Shown here: in pieces, positions 15,904 through 24,006 of the stretch | Numbering within the stretch: position 1 is the stretch's first letter | How the letters are laid out: the number at the start of each line of letters is the position of its first letter | Assembly: GCF_018829635.1 (NCBI RefSeq) | Contig: NZ_JAHKKG010000012.1 | Location: forward strand, 124,001 to 188,000 | Origin: Paractinoplanes bogorensis | Lineage (GTDB): Bacteria > Actinomycetota > Actinomycetes > Mycobacteriales > Micromonosporaceae | Reading direction: 5' to 3' | Length of the DNA stretch: 64,000 nucleotides | The notes under the pieces: model-generated | The model's database searches: none | Seen by the model: the letters and a program-made list of their open reading frames with translations, nothing else | What the model was told of the DNA's origin: nothing | Translations under genes and position numbers: made by a program

Positions 15904-17109
15904 TTAAGGGCGCCCGCCCAGACCGCTCACCCAGTCCGAGATGTCGCCGTCGGGGCGCTGCTGGGCGGGCGGGGCGAAGCCGTTGAACGGGGGCATCGTG
16001 ATGACCCCGGTGTCGGACGGCTTCAACTCGTGCTCGGGGCGCTGCGCGGCCACCGAGGCCCGGGCCGCGACCGACGCCCGCGCGGCCGCGACGGACGCGC
16101 GGCCGGTGACGGCCTGGGCGGTGCCCGTGCCGGGGAGCGGCGGGCCCTGGGAGACCGACTGCCCGGCCTTGGCGATCGCCGACTCGGGCTGGGCGTCCCG
16201 CTGCGGCAGGGTCGGGCGGTCGGGGGTGGGCTCGCTCTTGCCCGGCGAACCCGGACGCTCGGCGGTGGCCGGGCCGCGCCCGAGCACCGCGGCCAGCACC
16301 GAGCCGAAGACGCCGGCGCCGGCTGCGGTCATCGCGGCCCAGTACGGGATCTCCTGGAAGTCGGTCGTACCGGGGCCGGCGACCAGGTAGGCCAGGGTGA
16401 GCAGGGCCGGTCCGGGCAGGCCGGCCAGCGCGATGGGCACAGTGGACAGCCCGCGGCGGCGGGCGGCGAACCCGACGATGAGGCCGGCCAGCAGCGCGAT
16501 GACCGGCATGGTGAACAGCGGGACCCGGTCGGCGAGGCTCGCGGGGATGAAATCGGCGTCCAGCACGCCGAGGCGTACGGGGGAAAGGTCTTGACCCGAA
16601 CGCAACGCGGGCGCCACCGACACCAGCGCGAGCAGCCAGATCACGGCGGTCAGGGTGGTCAGGCTCCAGCGGGCGGCGTTGCGGCCCAGGGCGGCGTACG
16701 CGGCGAAGATGCCCGCGGCCGCACCGAGCGCGGCGCAGACGCCGATCACGAAGACCTCGTTGACGCCCACGACCGCGGCACCCCGGGCGGGCTGCATGGT
16801 GAGCGGCACGACGGCCGCCGCACCGAGGCCGGCCGCGATGCCGCCGATCAGCCGGGTGCCCGCACCCGCCGACGGGGACAGACGGGACCGGCCGGCCACC
16901 CCACCGGCCGCGGCCGCGGTCATCGTGAACCAGGCGACCCAGCCCAGCTGAGCGGTCCACTGGTCACGCGCGGTGACGTCGACGACACGGGAGAAGTCGA
17001 GGATGCCCAGCCCGTAGGCCAGGCCCAGCTGACCGGCGCCGACCAGCGCCGCGGCGCCGAATGCGGCCCCCACCAACTTCACCCAGGTGCGATAAGCCAT
17101 GCCCGGCAC
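15904..17109 (-). CDS. Polytopic membrane protein, function unknown
   Basis: About 401 residues with roughly eight to nine hydrophobic segments in the first 280 residues (for example LVGAAFGAAALVGAGQLGLAY, VFVIGVCAALGAAAGIFAAY, LFTMPVIALLAGLIVGFAA). A Pro/Ser/Ala-rich cytoplasmic tail of about 120 residues follows, containing the short repeat ASVAA-R three times (GRASVAAARASVAARASVAA). No catalytic motif or EAA permease loop is visible. GTG 17109 has AGGGA nearby; ATG 17100 is the alternative. It lies downstream of an ABC ATPase gene on the same strand with an 83-nt AT-rich gap, so cotranscription is possible but unproven. Confidence 0.78.
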   Translation of the reverse strand: MPGMAYRTWVKLVGAAFGAAALVGAGQLGLAYGLGILDFSRVVDVTARDQWTAQLGWVAWFTMTAAAAGGVAGRSRLSPSAGAGTRLIGGIAAGLGAAAVVPLTMQPARGAAVVGVNEVFVIGVCAALGAAAGIFAAYAALGRNAARWSLTTLTAVIWLLALVSVAPALRSGQDLSPVRLGVLDADFIPASLADRVPLFTMPVIALLAGLIVGFAARRRGLSTVPIALAGLPGPALLTLAYLVAGPGTTDFQEIPYWAAMTAAGAGVFGSVLAAVLGRGPATAERPGSPGKSEPTPDRPTLPQRDAQPESAIAKAGQSVSQGPPLPGTGTAQAVTGRASVAAARASVAARASVAAQRPEHELKPSDTGVITMPPFNGFAPPAQQRPDGDISDWVSGLGGRP

Positions 17110-17192
17110 GTTACGGTTTCCCTGCCTGCGCGCTCAACAGCGGGACCGGATTCTTAAAATCCCGCTTAGTTATTTATACAAAGAGTGACTAG

Positions 17193-17942
17193 CTAGGCCA
17201 TCAAAAGATCATGGAGCAGGCCGCTGGCCCGGGCCACCTCGTCCGAGTGGGCGGTGCGGCCGAGCGTGCGCGGACGCGGGATCCGCACGTCGACGATCTC
17301 GCGGACCCGGCCCGGTCGCGGGCTGAGCACGACCACCCGGTCGGCCAGCAGCACCGCCTCGTCGATCGAGTGGGTCACGAAGACCGTGGTCGCCCGCTGT
17401 TCCATGTGGATGCGCTGCAGCTCGACCGACAACTCCTCGCGGATCAGCGGGTCGAGCGCCGAGAACGGCTCGTCCATCAGCATCACCTGGGGCCGGCCGA
17501 TCAGGGCGCGGCACAGGGCCACCCGCTGCTGCATGCCGCCCGAGAGCTCGTGCGGCAGGCGCTTCTCGAACCCGGTCAGGCCGGTCAGCGCGAGCAGCTC
17601 GTGGGCGCGGGTCCGGTGCTCCGACTTGCGCTTGCCGAAGATCTGCATCGGCAGCAGCACGTTGTCGAGCACCGAGCGCCAGGGCAGCAGGGCCGGGCGC
17701 TGGAACATCATCGACACGTCGCGGCGCGGCTTGGTGACGGCGGCCCCGCCGACCTCGATGCCGCCGGACGTGGCGGGCAGCAGGCCGGCGATCAGCCGCA
17801 GCAGGGTCGACTTGCCACAGCCGGACCGGCCCACCACGGCCACGAACTCGCCGTCGGCCACGTCGAGGCTGACGTCACGCAGGGCCTCGACCGTGCCCGA
17901 GCGGCCGGTGAAGGTACGCGACACGTGGTCGATGCGGATCAT
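17193..17942 (-). CDS. ABC transporter ATP-binding protein, nitrate/sulfonate/taurine type
   Basis: Cytoplasmic NBD of 249 residues. Walker A GRSGCGKST, Q-loop MMFQRPALLPW, signature LSGGMQQR, Walker B VMLMDEPFSALD and H-loop VFVTHSIDEA are all canonical, so it should hydrolyse ATP. The LLPWRSVLDNV and HSIDEAVLLADRVVVLSPRPGRV patterns are those of the SsuB/TauB/NrtD group. It overlaps the upstream solute-binding gene by ATGA, so the two are translationally coupled. No matching permease is visible nearby. An in-frame extension upstream is an artefact of the overlapping gene. Confidence 0.92.
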   Translation of the reverse strand: MIRIDHVSRTFTGRSGTVEALRDVSLDVADGEFVAVVGRSGCGKSTLLRLIAGLLPATSGGIEVGGAAVTKPRRDVSMMFQRPALLPWRSVLDNVLLPMQIFGKRKSEHRTRAHELLALTGLTGFEKRLPHELSGGMQQRVALCRALIGRPQVMLMDEPFSALDPLIREELSVELQRIHMEQRATTVFVTHSIDEAVLLADRVVVLSPRPGRVREIVDVRIPRPRTLGRTAHSDEVARASGLLHDLLMA

Positions 17943-19105
17943 GACGCGAGCCGCCAGCGGCCACTGCGCGCGACCAGCATGGTCAGCGCCTGCGGCATCA
18001 GGCCCGAGTGGTTGTCGGGGGTGAGGCGGATCGGGCCGGACAGACCGTCGACCTGCGAGGTCTCGATGATCTCGCGGATCCGCGGCCGGTCGAGCCCGAC
18101 CCGGGCCACCGCGTCGGCGATCAGATCGGCCGCGTCGGCCGCGAACGAGGCCACGCCCGAGTAGCTGCCGTAGCGGGACGTGTAGTCGCGGAACCACTGC
18201 TTGCGGGACGACTTGGCCGGCGTCGTCGCGATCACGTCGTCGATCGCCAGGATCTGGGTGAACACCATGGTCGCGTTGTTGGTCGCGCTCACCGCGTCCT
18301 TGGTGATGAACAGGTCGCTGGCGGACGCCGCGTCGAAGTAGATCTGCTTGCGGAAGTTGGCCGCGCGGGCGCTGGTGGCGGCCATCGGGGCGAGGTCGGG
18401 CGGCGTGAGCACGACCAGCGCGTCCGGTTCGGCGTCGGTCAGGGTGCCGACGGCCTGGGCGATGTCGCTCGCCCCGGGCTTGACCGAGCGGGAGGCCGGG
18501 GCGGGGATGCCGACTCCACGCAGCGCCGCCTGGAGCGCCTTGTAGGCGCCGTTGCCGTAGAGGTCGCTCGTGTAGAGCACCGCGACCTTCTTGGCCTTGG
18601 CCCGGTTCAGCTCGGTGGCCAGCGCGGCCGCGCTGTCGGCCGAGTTCGGGTTCAGCTTGAACACGTACTGCCGGTCTTCCACCGGCGAGGTGACCTCGTC
18701 CGAGGCGGCCAGCGCGATCGTCGGCACGGTCTTGTCGTTGATCGTCTTGGCCGCGCCGACCACGCACCGGTCGCACGACCCGGTGACGACCGCGGCGACC
18801 GCCGGGTTGTCGGCGAACGTGCTGATGTTGCGCAGCGACGCCGTCGGGTCGTTCCGGTTGTCCTGGGTCTCCAGGCGCAGCTGCCGGTCGCCCAGCTGAC
18901 CCGATGCGTTGATCTGCTCGATCCGCAACTGCAGGGCGCGGGCGTACGCGACGTCGATCGGCGACGAATTGTTGAGATCGGCGGCGATCACCACGACGCC
19001 GGCCCCGCCGCTGTCGGGGGTGCCGTCGTCCGAGGTACAGCCGGCCGCACCGGCGAGGAGCATCGAGGCCACGGCAATGGCCGCGGTGATGCGGGGGAGC
19101 CGCAC
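17939..19105 (-). CDS. ABC transporter substrate-binding lipoprotein (type I, Peripla_BP_6-like)
   Basis: Membrane-tethered receptor. The signal peptide ends in a lipobox (LAGAAGC, Cys23) followed by an Asp/Gly/Ser-rich tether. The body resembles leucine/branched-chain amino acid binding proteins: VVVIAADLNNSSPIDVAYAR, IEQINASGQLGDRQL, VVTGSCDRCVVGAAKTINDK and VAVLYTSDLYGNGAYKAL. The start is GTG 19105 with AGGAGG 8 nt upstream. Type I receptors of this kind normally pair with LivH/LivM permeases and LivG/LivF ATPases. Here the coupled ATPase is of the SsuB type, an unusual combination. The ligand is unknown. Confidence 0.88.
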   Translation of the reverse strand: MRLPRITAAIAVASMLLAGAAGCTSDDGTPDSGGAGVVVIAADLNNSSPIDVAYARALQLRIEQINASGQLGDRQLRLETQDNRNDPTASLRNISTFADNPAVAAVVTGSCDRCVVGAAKTINDKTVPTIALAASDEVTSPVEDRQYVFKLNPNSADSAAALATELNRAKAKKVAVLYTSDLYGNGAYKALQAALRGVGIPAPASRSVKPGASDIAQAVGTLTDAEPDALVVLTPPDLAPMAATSARAANFRKQIYFDAASASDLFITKDAVSATNNATMVFTQILAIDDVIATTPAKSSRKQWFRDYTSRYGSYSGVASFAADAADLIADAVARVGLDRPRIREIIETSQVDGLSGPIRLTPDNHSGLMPQALTMLVARSGRWRLAS

Positions 19106-19526
19106 TGCGGGTGCCTCCTATGGGGGGCGGAAAGGCATCGAGGGAGCTGACAGCATCGTGGTCTGCCGGCCGACGTGCCGATACGGACAATGTGTCCGTT
19201 CGATCGCGCCAAACCTTGCCAACGTGAAGGCCCCTGGTCAAGCGGGTCACCATCGATGGAACGAGACGGTCGTCTCACATAATGGTTGGAATCTTGGGGG
19301 TGTCGAGTGACCGCGTCGTTACCGAATGTGCCGATCACTATATTCGTGCACGTCAAAGTGCATTTAACGTCGAAAGTGGAACGCGAGCGATTCCAAACAG
19401 TCGGACACGAAGTTCGTTTCGGGATGTTTCCTGACTTCCCAAATGGATGTCCGTTCTGATGAAATTCCCGGGCCGTGCGAGGTTGTGCGGGCGAAGAGCC
19501 ACGGGGATGACCACGGAGGAGAAGTC
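19106..19526. promoter_or_regulatory. 421-nt divergent intergenic region before the conservon
   Basis: No gene is supported here. The region is markedly less GC-rich than its surroundings, mostly at 19270-19460. It contains a small palindrome TGCAC-GTCAAA-GTGCA (19347-19362), a candidate operator. A GGAGGAGAA ribosome site at about 19514-19522 serves the conservon start. It must carry the promoters for both divergent operons, but I cannot place -35/-10 pairs with confidence. Confidence 0.45.
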
Positions 19527-22457
19527 GTGAGCACCGGATCTTCGACCCAGGTGGCGCGCCGTGGTGTCTTTCCCCGCCTGCGAGACGCTCGGATCCGCGC
19601 CAAGCTGGCTCTCATTCTTGTCGTACCACTGGTCGCCGTCATCGCCCTGGCGACCACGCGTCTGGTCGACGTCGGGCAACGTGCCGCCGACGCCGCCCAG
19701 GTCGAGGAACTGACCAAACTGGAGACCGACGTCTCCGCGCTGACGCAGCTGCTGCACGTCGAGCGCATGGCGGGCGCCGCCTACATCGCCGGAATCCTGC
19801 CGATCCGCACCGAGCCCGATTCCGCGGCCAAGGCCTATCAGGCCGCCGTCCGGGCCAGCGACGCGCAGATCCAGGTCTACCGGTCCCACCGGGCCGACGT
19901 CGACAATCCGCCCGGCACCGTGCTCGACCGGCTGGCCCGGATCGACGACCACCTGAACACGATGGACGCGACCCGGACGGCCATCGGCGACCGGGGCGGC
20001 ATCGCCGTCGCCGAGGTGGTCTCCCGCTACAGCGTCGTGATCACCGACCTGGTGTCGTACGGAGACGCGGTCAGCCAGGTCGCCGGCGACGGCGACATCG
20101 CCGACCGGCTGCGGGCGATCGCGGCGTTCTCGCGGGCCAAGGCGGGCACCGCCGAGCAGGAGGCGGTCTCGTACGCCGCCCGCGTCACCAACGACCTCAG
20201 CGCCGAGCAGCGCACCACGTTCATCGCCACCCAGACCAGCCAGCAGGAGGCGCTGCAGGCGTTCTCGCTGGTGGCCGACCCGACGCAGCGCTCGCTGGTC
20301 GACAACGTGGTCAGTGGTGACGCGGTCAACCTGGTCGACGGCGTGGCCACCCGCCTGGCCCGGGCCGGCAGCAGCGCCTCGGTCACCGCGCTCGAGATCA
20401 CCCAGTCCTTCGGCGCCGTCGTCGACCTGATGCGCTGGGCCGAGCAGGAACTCGAGTCGGCCGTCGTGCGGCAGGCCACCGACGACCGTGACTCCGTCGT
20501 GCGCCAGGCCGCGATCGAGGCCGCACTGGTCGTGCTCGTGCTCATCGTGGCCATCACGCTGGCCGTCATCCTGGCCCGCTCGCTCAACATGTCGCTGCGC
20601 CGGCTGCGCGAGGGTGCCCTCGCGGTGGCCAACCGCGACCTGCCCGACGCCGTGGCCCGGCTGCGCGACGCCCGCAACCTCGGTGAGGGCGGCGCCGACG
20701 ACTTCGTCCGCGAGATCCGCGACCCGATCAAGCTGCCCAACCGCGACGAGATCGGCCAGGTGGGCCAGGCGTTCAACGTCGTCCACCGCGAGGCGGTCCG
20801 GATCGCGGCCGAGCAGGCGGCGCTGCGCACCAGCGTCTCGACGATGTTCCTCAACCTGGCCCGGCGCTCGCAGAGCCTGGTCGACCGGATGATCGGCGAG
20901 CTCGACCACATCGAGCGCACCGAGGAGGACCCGAAGCGTCTGGCTCAGCTGTTCGAGCTCGACCACCTGGCCACCCGGATGCGCCGCAACGACGAGAACC
21001 TGCTCGTGCTCGCGGGCGCCGACTCCAGCGCCCCGCGCCGCGAGGACGCTCTGCTGGTCGACGCGTTGCGCGCCTCCCAGTCCGAGGTCGAGCTCTACAA
21101 CCGCATCGAGTTCGGCACCGTCGACACCGACATCTCGATCGCCGCGCTGGCCGTCAACGACGTGGTGCGACTGGTCGCCGAGCTGCTCGACAACGCCACC
21201 CGCTTCTCGCCGCCGACCACGATCGTGGTGGCCGACGGCCGGCGCATCCGCGACTACGTGGTGATCCAGGTGGAAGACCGCGGTCTCGGCATGTCCGAGG
21301 AGCAGATGGACCAGCTCAACCGCCGTCTGGCCGAGCCGCCGAGCGTCGACGTGGCCGCCTTCCGCCTGATGGGTCTGGCCGTCGTCGGCCGGCTCGCCGC
21401 GCGCTACGGCATCCGGGTCGAGCTGCGGGCCAACCTCGAGGGCGGCACGGTCGCCCAGGTCACGTTGCCGAGCAGCATCGTCGTGCTGCCGAGCCGGCGC
21501 CTCGACGCGCCCAGCCGGCCGCAGGAGCTCGGCACCGCCCCGTACGGGGGTAACACCGGTGGCTGGGACGCCCGGAACGCCCGGGCCGCGACCGCGACGC
21601 TGCCGACGATCGCCCCCGAGCCGTCGTGGCGTGAACCCACCCCGCAGCCGCAGACCGCGCACCCGTCGCTGCCGATGTTCCCGTCGCAGCGCCCGCCGTC
21701 CGAACCGGACACCCGGCCCACCCCGAACCGGCCCCCGCTGCCGACCCGGGCCACCAAGGCGATCGACGAGACCGCCCCGACGATGAACGGGTTCGCGGCC
21801 GCTACCCCACTAGTGGTGATTCCTCCGGTGGCGTCGGCTCCGCCCGCGCCTACTGGCAGTGGTTGGGGGGCCGCCCTGGCCGCGATGCCGCCGGCGCCCC
21901 CGCCGCCGGTCGTCCCGTCGGCCCAGGAGCGCGACGGCACCCCGATCTTCGTGCAGATGCAGCAGAGCTGGTTCCGCAACCACGAGGGGGCCAGTCAGGA
22001 GGAGTGGGGCATGCCGACCGCCGGCTACGCCCCGCCGCCCAACGGGGCCGTGAGCCCGGCGCCCGCCAAGCCGGCGGCCGCTGCTCCTGCCCCTGCGCCC
22101 GCCAAGCCTGCCCCGCCGCCCGCCGCCCCGCCGCGCACGAACGGGCACAATGGACCGTCGGTGCCGAAGCCACGCTCCGCGCCCGAAGACAGGTGGAAGA
22201 CGTCGGCCGACGAGGGGTGGCAGAAGGCGATGGCAGCGGCCGAGCCGGTCGACGCGGGCACCACGCGATCCGGGCTCCCCAAGCGTGTTCCCCAGGCGCA
22301 GCTCGTCCCGGGAGGCGTACAGCCCGGACCGAGCAACCAGAACCGTCGCAGCCCCGATGAGGTCCGCGGACTCCTTTCCGCGTATCACCGGGGAGTGCAA
22401 CGTGGGCGGACGGACGGCACCGCCGAGTCCACCGCCTCCCAGGCTAAGGAGATCTGA
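19527..22457 (+). CDS. cvnA: Conservon sensor histidine-kinase-like protein (CvnA)
   Basis: First protein of a conservon: a membrane sensor that recruits the downstream roadblock, DUF742 and GTPase proteins. About 976 residues. TM1 near residues 24-46 (LALILVVPLVAVIALATT) precedes an extracellular NIT-like sensor (VERMAGAAYIAG). TM2 (AALVVLVLIVAITLAVIL) and a HAMP-like linker follow. The ATPase domain has the N box ELLDNATRFSPP and G box VEDRGLGMS. FELDHLATRMRRNDENLLVLAG replaces a standard H-box region. A ~300-residue Pro/Ala-rich tail follows. GTG 19527 is selected for GGAGGAGAA upstream; the frame is open to 19443. Confidence 0.93.
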   Translation: MSTGSSTQVARRGVFPRLRDARIRAKLALILVVPLVAVIALATTRLVDVGQRAADAAQVEELTKLETDVSALTQLLHVERMAGAAYIAGILPIRTEPDSAAKAYQAAVRASDAQIQVYRSHRADVDNPPGTVLDRLARIDDHLNTMDATRTAIGDRGGIAVAEVVSRYSVVITDLVSYGDAVSQVAGDGDIADRLRAIAAFSRAKAGTAEQEAVSYAARVTNDLSAEQRTTFIATQTSQQEALQAFSLVADPTQRSLVDNVVSGDAVNLVDGVATRLARAGSSASVTALEITQSFGAVVDLMRWAEQELESAVVRQATDDRDSVVRQAAIEAALVVLVLIVAITLAVILARSLNMSLRRLREGALAVANRDLPDAVARLRDARNLGEGGADDFVREIRDPIKLPNRDEIGQVGQAFNVVHREAVRIAAEQAALRTSVSTMFLNLARRSQSLVDRMIGELDHIERTEEDPKRLAQLFELDHLATRMRRNDENLLVLAGADSSAPRREDALLVDALRASQSEVELYNRIEFGTVDTDISIAALAVNDVVRLVAELLDNATRFSPPTTIVVADGRRIRDYVVIQVEDRGLGMSEEQMDQLNRRLAEPPSVDVAAFRLMGLAVVGRLAARYGIRVELRANLEGGTVAQVTLPSSIVVLPSRRLDAPSRPQELGTAPYGGNTGGWDARNARAATATLPTIAPEPSWREPTPQPQTAHPSLPMFPSQRPPSEPDTRPTPNRPPLPTRATKAIDETAPTMNGFAAATPLVVIPPVASAPPAPTGSGWGAALAAMPPAPPPPVVPSAQERDGTPIFVQMQQSWFRNHEGASQEEWGMPTAGYAPPPNGAVSPAPAKPAAAAPAPAPAKPAPPPAAPPRTNGHNGPSVPKPRSAPEDRWKTSADEGWQKAMAAAEPVDAGTTRSGLPKRVPQAQLVPGGVQPGPSNQNRRSPDEVRGLLSAYHRGVQRGRTDGTAESTASQAKEI

Positions 22458-22459
22458 CC

Positions 22460-22867
22460 GTGACCAGGCCCCCCACCATGCAGGACATGGGCTGGCTGCT
22501 CAACAACTTCGCCAACAGCGTCGCCGGCATCGCCCACGTCGTGGCCGTGTCCGCCGACGGCATCCTGCTGGCGGCGTCGCGTGACCTCCCGGCCGACCGC
22601 GCCGACCAGCTCGCGGCCATCACGTCCGGTGTGGTCAGCCTGACCGAGGGCGCCTCCCGCATGTTCAACGCGGGCGAGGTCCAGCAGACGATCATCGAGA
22701 TGGATTCCGGGTACCTGTTCCTCATGACGATCAGCGACGGGTCCTCGATGGCCGTGCTGGCCGCGCGCAGCTGCGACGTGGGCCAGGTCGGCTACGAGAT
22801 GGCCCTGCTGGTCGAGCGGGTCGGCGCCTCGCTGTCGCCCGCTCCCCGGGAAACTGTCAATCACTAG
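22460..22867 (+). CDS. cvnB: Conservon roadblock/LC7 protein (CvnB)
   Basis: Small roadblock/LC7-fold protein (135 aa) expected to regulate nucleotide state of the partner GTPase. The signature is MGWLLNNFANSVAGIAHVVAVSADGILLAAS, then a central GGVxSLTEGA-like stretch (SGVVSLTEGASRMFNAG) and MALLVERVGASLSP. The GTG start lies 2 nt after the cvnA stop, with AAGGAG inside the cvnA end. The order cvnA-B-C-D is exactly that of Streptomyces conservons. Confidence 0.94.
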   Translation: MTRPPTMQDMGWLLNNFANSVAGIAHVVAVSADGILLAASRDLPADRADQLAAITSGVVSLTEGASRMFNAGEVQQTIIEMDSGYLFLMTISDGSSMAVLAARSCDVGQVGYEMALLVERVGASLSPAPRETVNH

Positions 22868-22897
22868 TCGCCGGTTCGACGGAAGGGGGTGATCGCG

Positions 22898-23260
22898 ATG
22901 GGCCAGCCGCAGGATCCGAGAGGCAACCTGGTGCGTCCCTATGCGGTCACTCGCGGACGCACCGAACCGCGCCGGGACATCCCGATCGAGGCCGTGCTGG
23001 TCGCCAGCCAGGCCGGTCTGCAAGAAGCCCGGTTCGCCGGGCACGACAAATATCGCATCGCCGTGCTGTGCGAGGCGAAGGCGCAATCGCTGGCCGAGCT
23101 GTCGGCGCTCACCCGGCTACCGCTGGGTGTGGCGCGGGTCCTGGTCGCCGACATGGTGGCCGACGGGCTGCTCTCGTTGCACAGCGCCGCTCCCAAAACT
23201 GGGTTCTCGGAGCGGATGAACCTGCTGGAAAGGGTGTTGAGTGGACTTCGCAAGCTCTGA
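22898..23260 (+). CDS. cvnC: Conservon DUF742 protein (CvnC)
   Basis: DUF742 winged-helix-like protein, third member of the conservon. Family features are LVRPYAVTRGRTEPR, DIPIEAVLVAS and a C-terminal helix-turn-helix-like segment (SLAELSALTRLPLGVARVLVADMVADGLL). ATG 22898 is preferred because GGAAGGGGG ends 8 nt upstream; GTG 22889 is in frame. In Streptomyces conservon complexes this protein sits with CvnA, B and D at the membrane. Its 3' end overlaps cvnD by 20 nt. Confidence 0.92.
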   Translation: MGQPQDPRGNLVRPYAVTRGRTEPRRDIPIEAVLVASQAGLQEARFAGHDKYRIAVLCEAKAQSLAELSALTRLPLGVARVLVADMVADGLLSLHSAAPKTGFSERMNLLERVLSGLRKL

Positions 23261-23858
23261 GCGGGCGGGGGCACCGAGAGAGATCACCTCCGCCAAGATC
23301 GTCGTCGCCGGAGGTTTCGGCGTAGGCAAGACGACGCTGGTCGGTGCGGTCTCCGAGATCGAACCGCTGACCACCGAGGCCGTGATGACCTCGGCCGGTC
23401 AGGGTGTCGACGACGCGTCCAAGGTGCCCGGCAAGGGCACCACGACGGTGGCGATGGACTTCGGCCGCATCACGATGGCCGACGATCTGATCCTCTACCT
23501 TTTCGGCACCCCCGGGCAGACCCGCTTCTGGTTCATGTGGGACGAGCTCATCCGGGGCGCAGTCGGTGCCGCGGTGCTGGTCGACACGCGGCGGATCGCG
23601 GATGCTTTCGCGCCGCTCGACTACTTCGAGAACCGTCACCTGCCCTATCTGGTGGCGCTCAACTGCTTCGACGGGGCGCCGCGCTACGAGCCCGACGAGG
23701 TGCGGGAGGCGCTGGCCATTCCGCCCCACGTGCCGCTGGTGATGTGCGACGCGCGCCACCGCGACTCGGTCAAGCAGGTGCTGGTCTCGGTCGTCGAGCA
23801 CGCGATGGCGACGCTGGTGGCCGAGCAGTCGGGCGGCTATCCGACCCCGGTCGGCTAA
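23241..23858 (+). CDS. cvnD: Conservon Ras-like GTPase (CvnD)
   Basis: Small GTP-binding protein of the MglA/conservon type, 205 residues. G1 is GGFGVGKTT (residues 24-32), G3 is LFGTPGQTRFWFMWDEL and G4-like NCFD is present. The switch region SAGQGVDDASKVPGKGTTTVAMDFGRI is typical for CvnD. It starts at GTG within cvnC. Presumably it switches output of the sensor complex; the downstream target is unknown. No cytochrome P450, a common fifth conservon partner, follows. Confidence 0.94.
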   Translation: MDFASSERAGAPREITSAKIVVAGGFGVGKTTLVGAVSEIEPLTTEAVMTSAGQGVDDASKVPGKGTTTVAMDFGRITMADDLILYLFGTPGQTRFWFMWDELIRGAVGAAVLVDTRRIADAFAPLDYFENRHLPYLVALNCFDGAPRYEPDEVREALAIPPHVPLVMCDARHRDSVKQVLVSVVEHAMATLVAEQSGGYPTPVG

Positions 23859-23925
23859 ACCCTTCTAGATCAAGAGCCTTTTGTCCCAGCGGGGCGGTGG
23901 GTACAGACCGCCGCTCCCGCGGGGA

Positions 23926-23979
23926 CCCGTACGATCCGAGCTGGCCGCTGGCGCGTCCAGAGCGCTCGGATCGTACGGG
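23926..23979. repeat. Perfect 16-bp inverted repeat between conservon and hemD-like gene
   Basis: Arms 23926-23941 (CCCGTACGATCCGAGC) and 23964-23979 are exact reverse complements, with a 22-nt spacer. The gap separates two convergent genes. No T-tract follows in either direction, so a factor-dependent bidirectional terminator or a protein site are both possible. Confidence 0.8.
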
Positions 23980-24006
23980 CGACCTGCGTAAATGGGTGCG
24001 GTTTCT

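Noticed and set aside
15376..17109. RNase toxin with the next membrane protein as immunity partner
   Set aside because: The membrane protein is not barstar-like, is separated by 108 nt, and the RNase is secreted; no evidence for a toxin-immunity pair.
17139..17166. Terminator after the ABC ATPase (AGCGGGA/TCCCGCT arms)
   Set aside because: Only 7-bp arms with a 14-nt spacer and no T-tract; too weak to call.
19353..21662. 769-codon minus-strand frame opposite the conservon sensor
   Set aside because: Composition typical of antisense GC-rich frames, no start signal, and the plus-strand sensor is certain.
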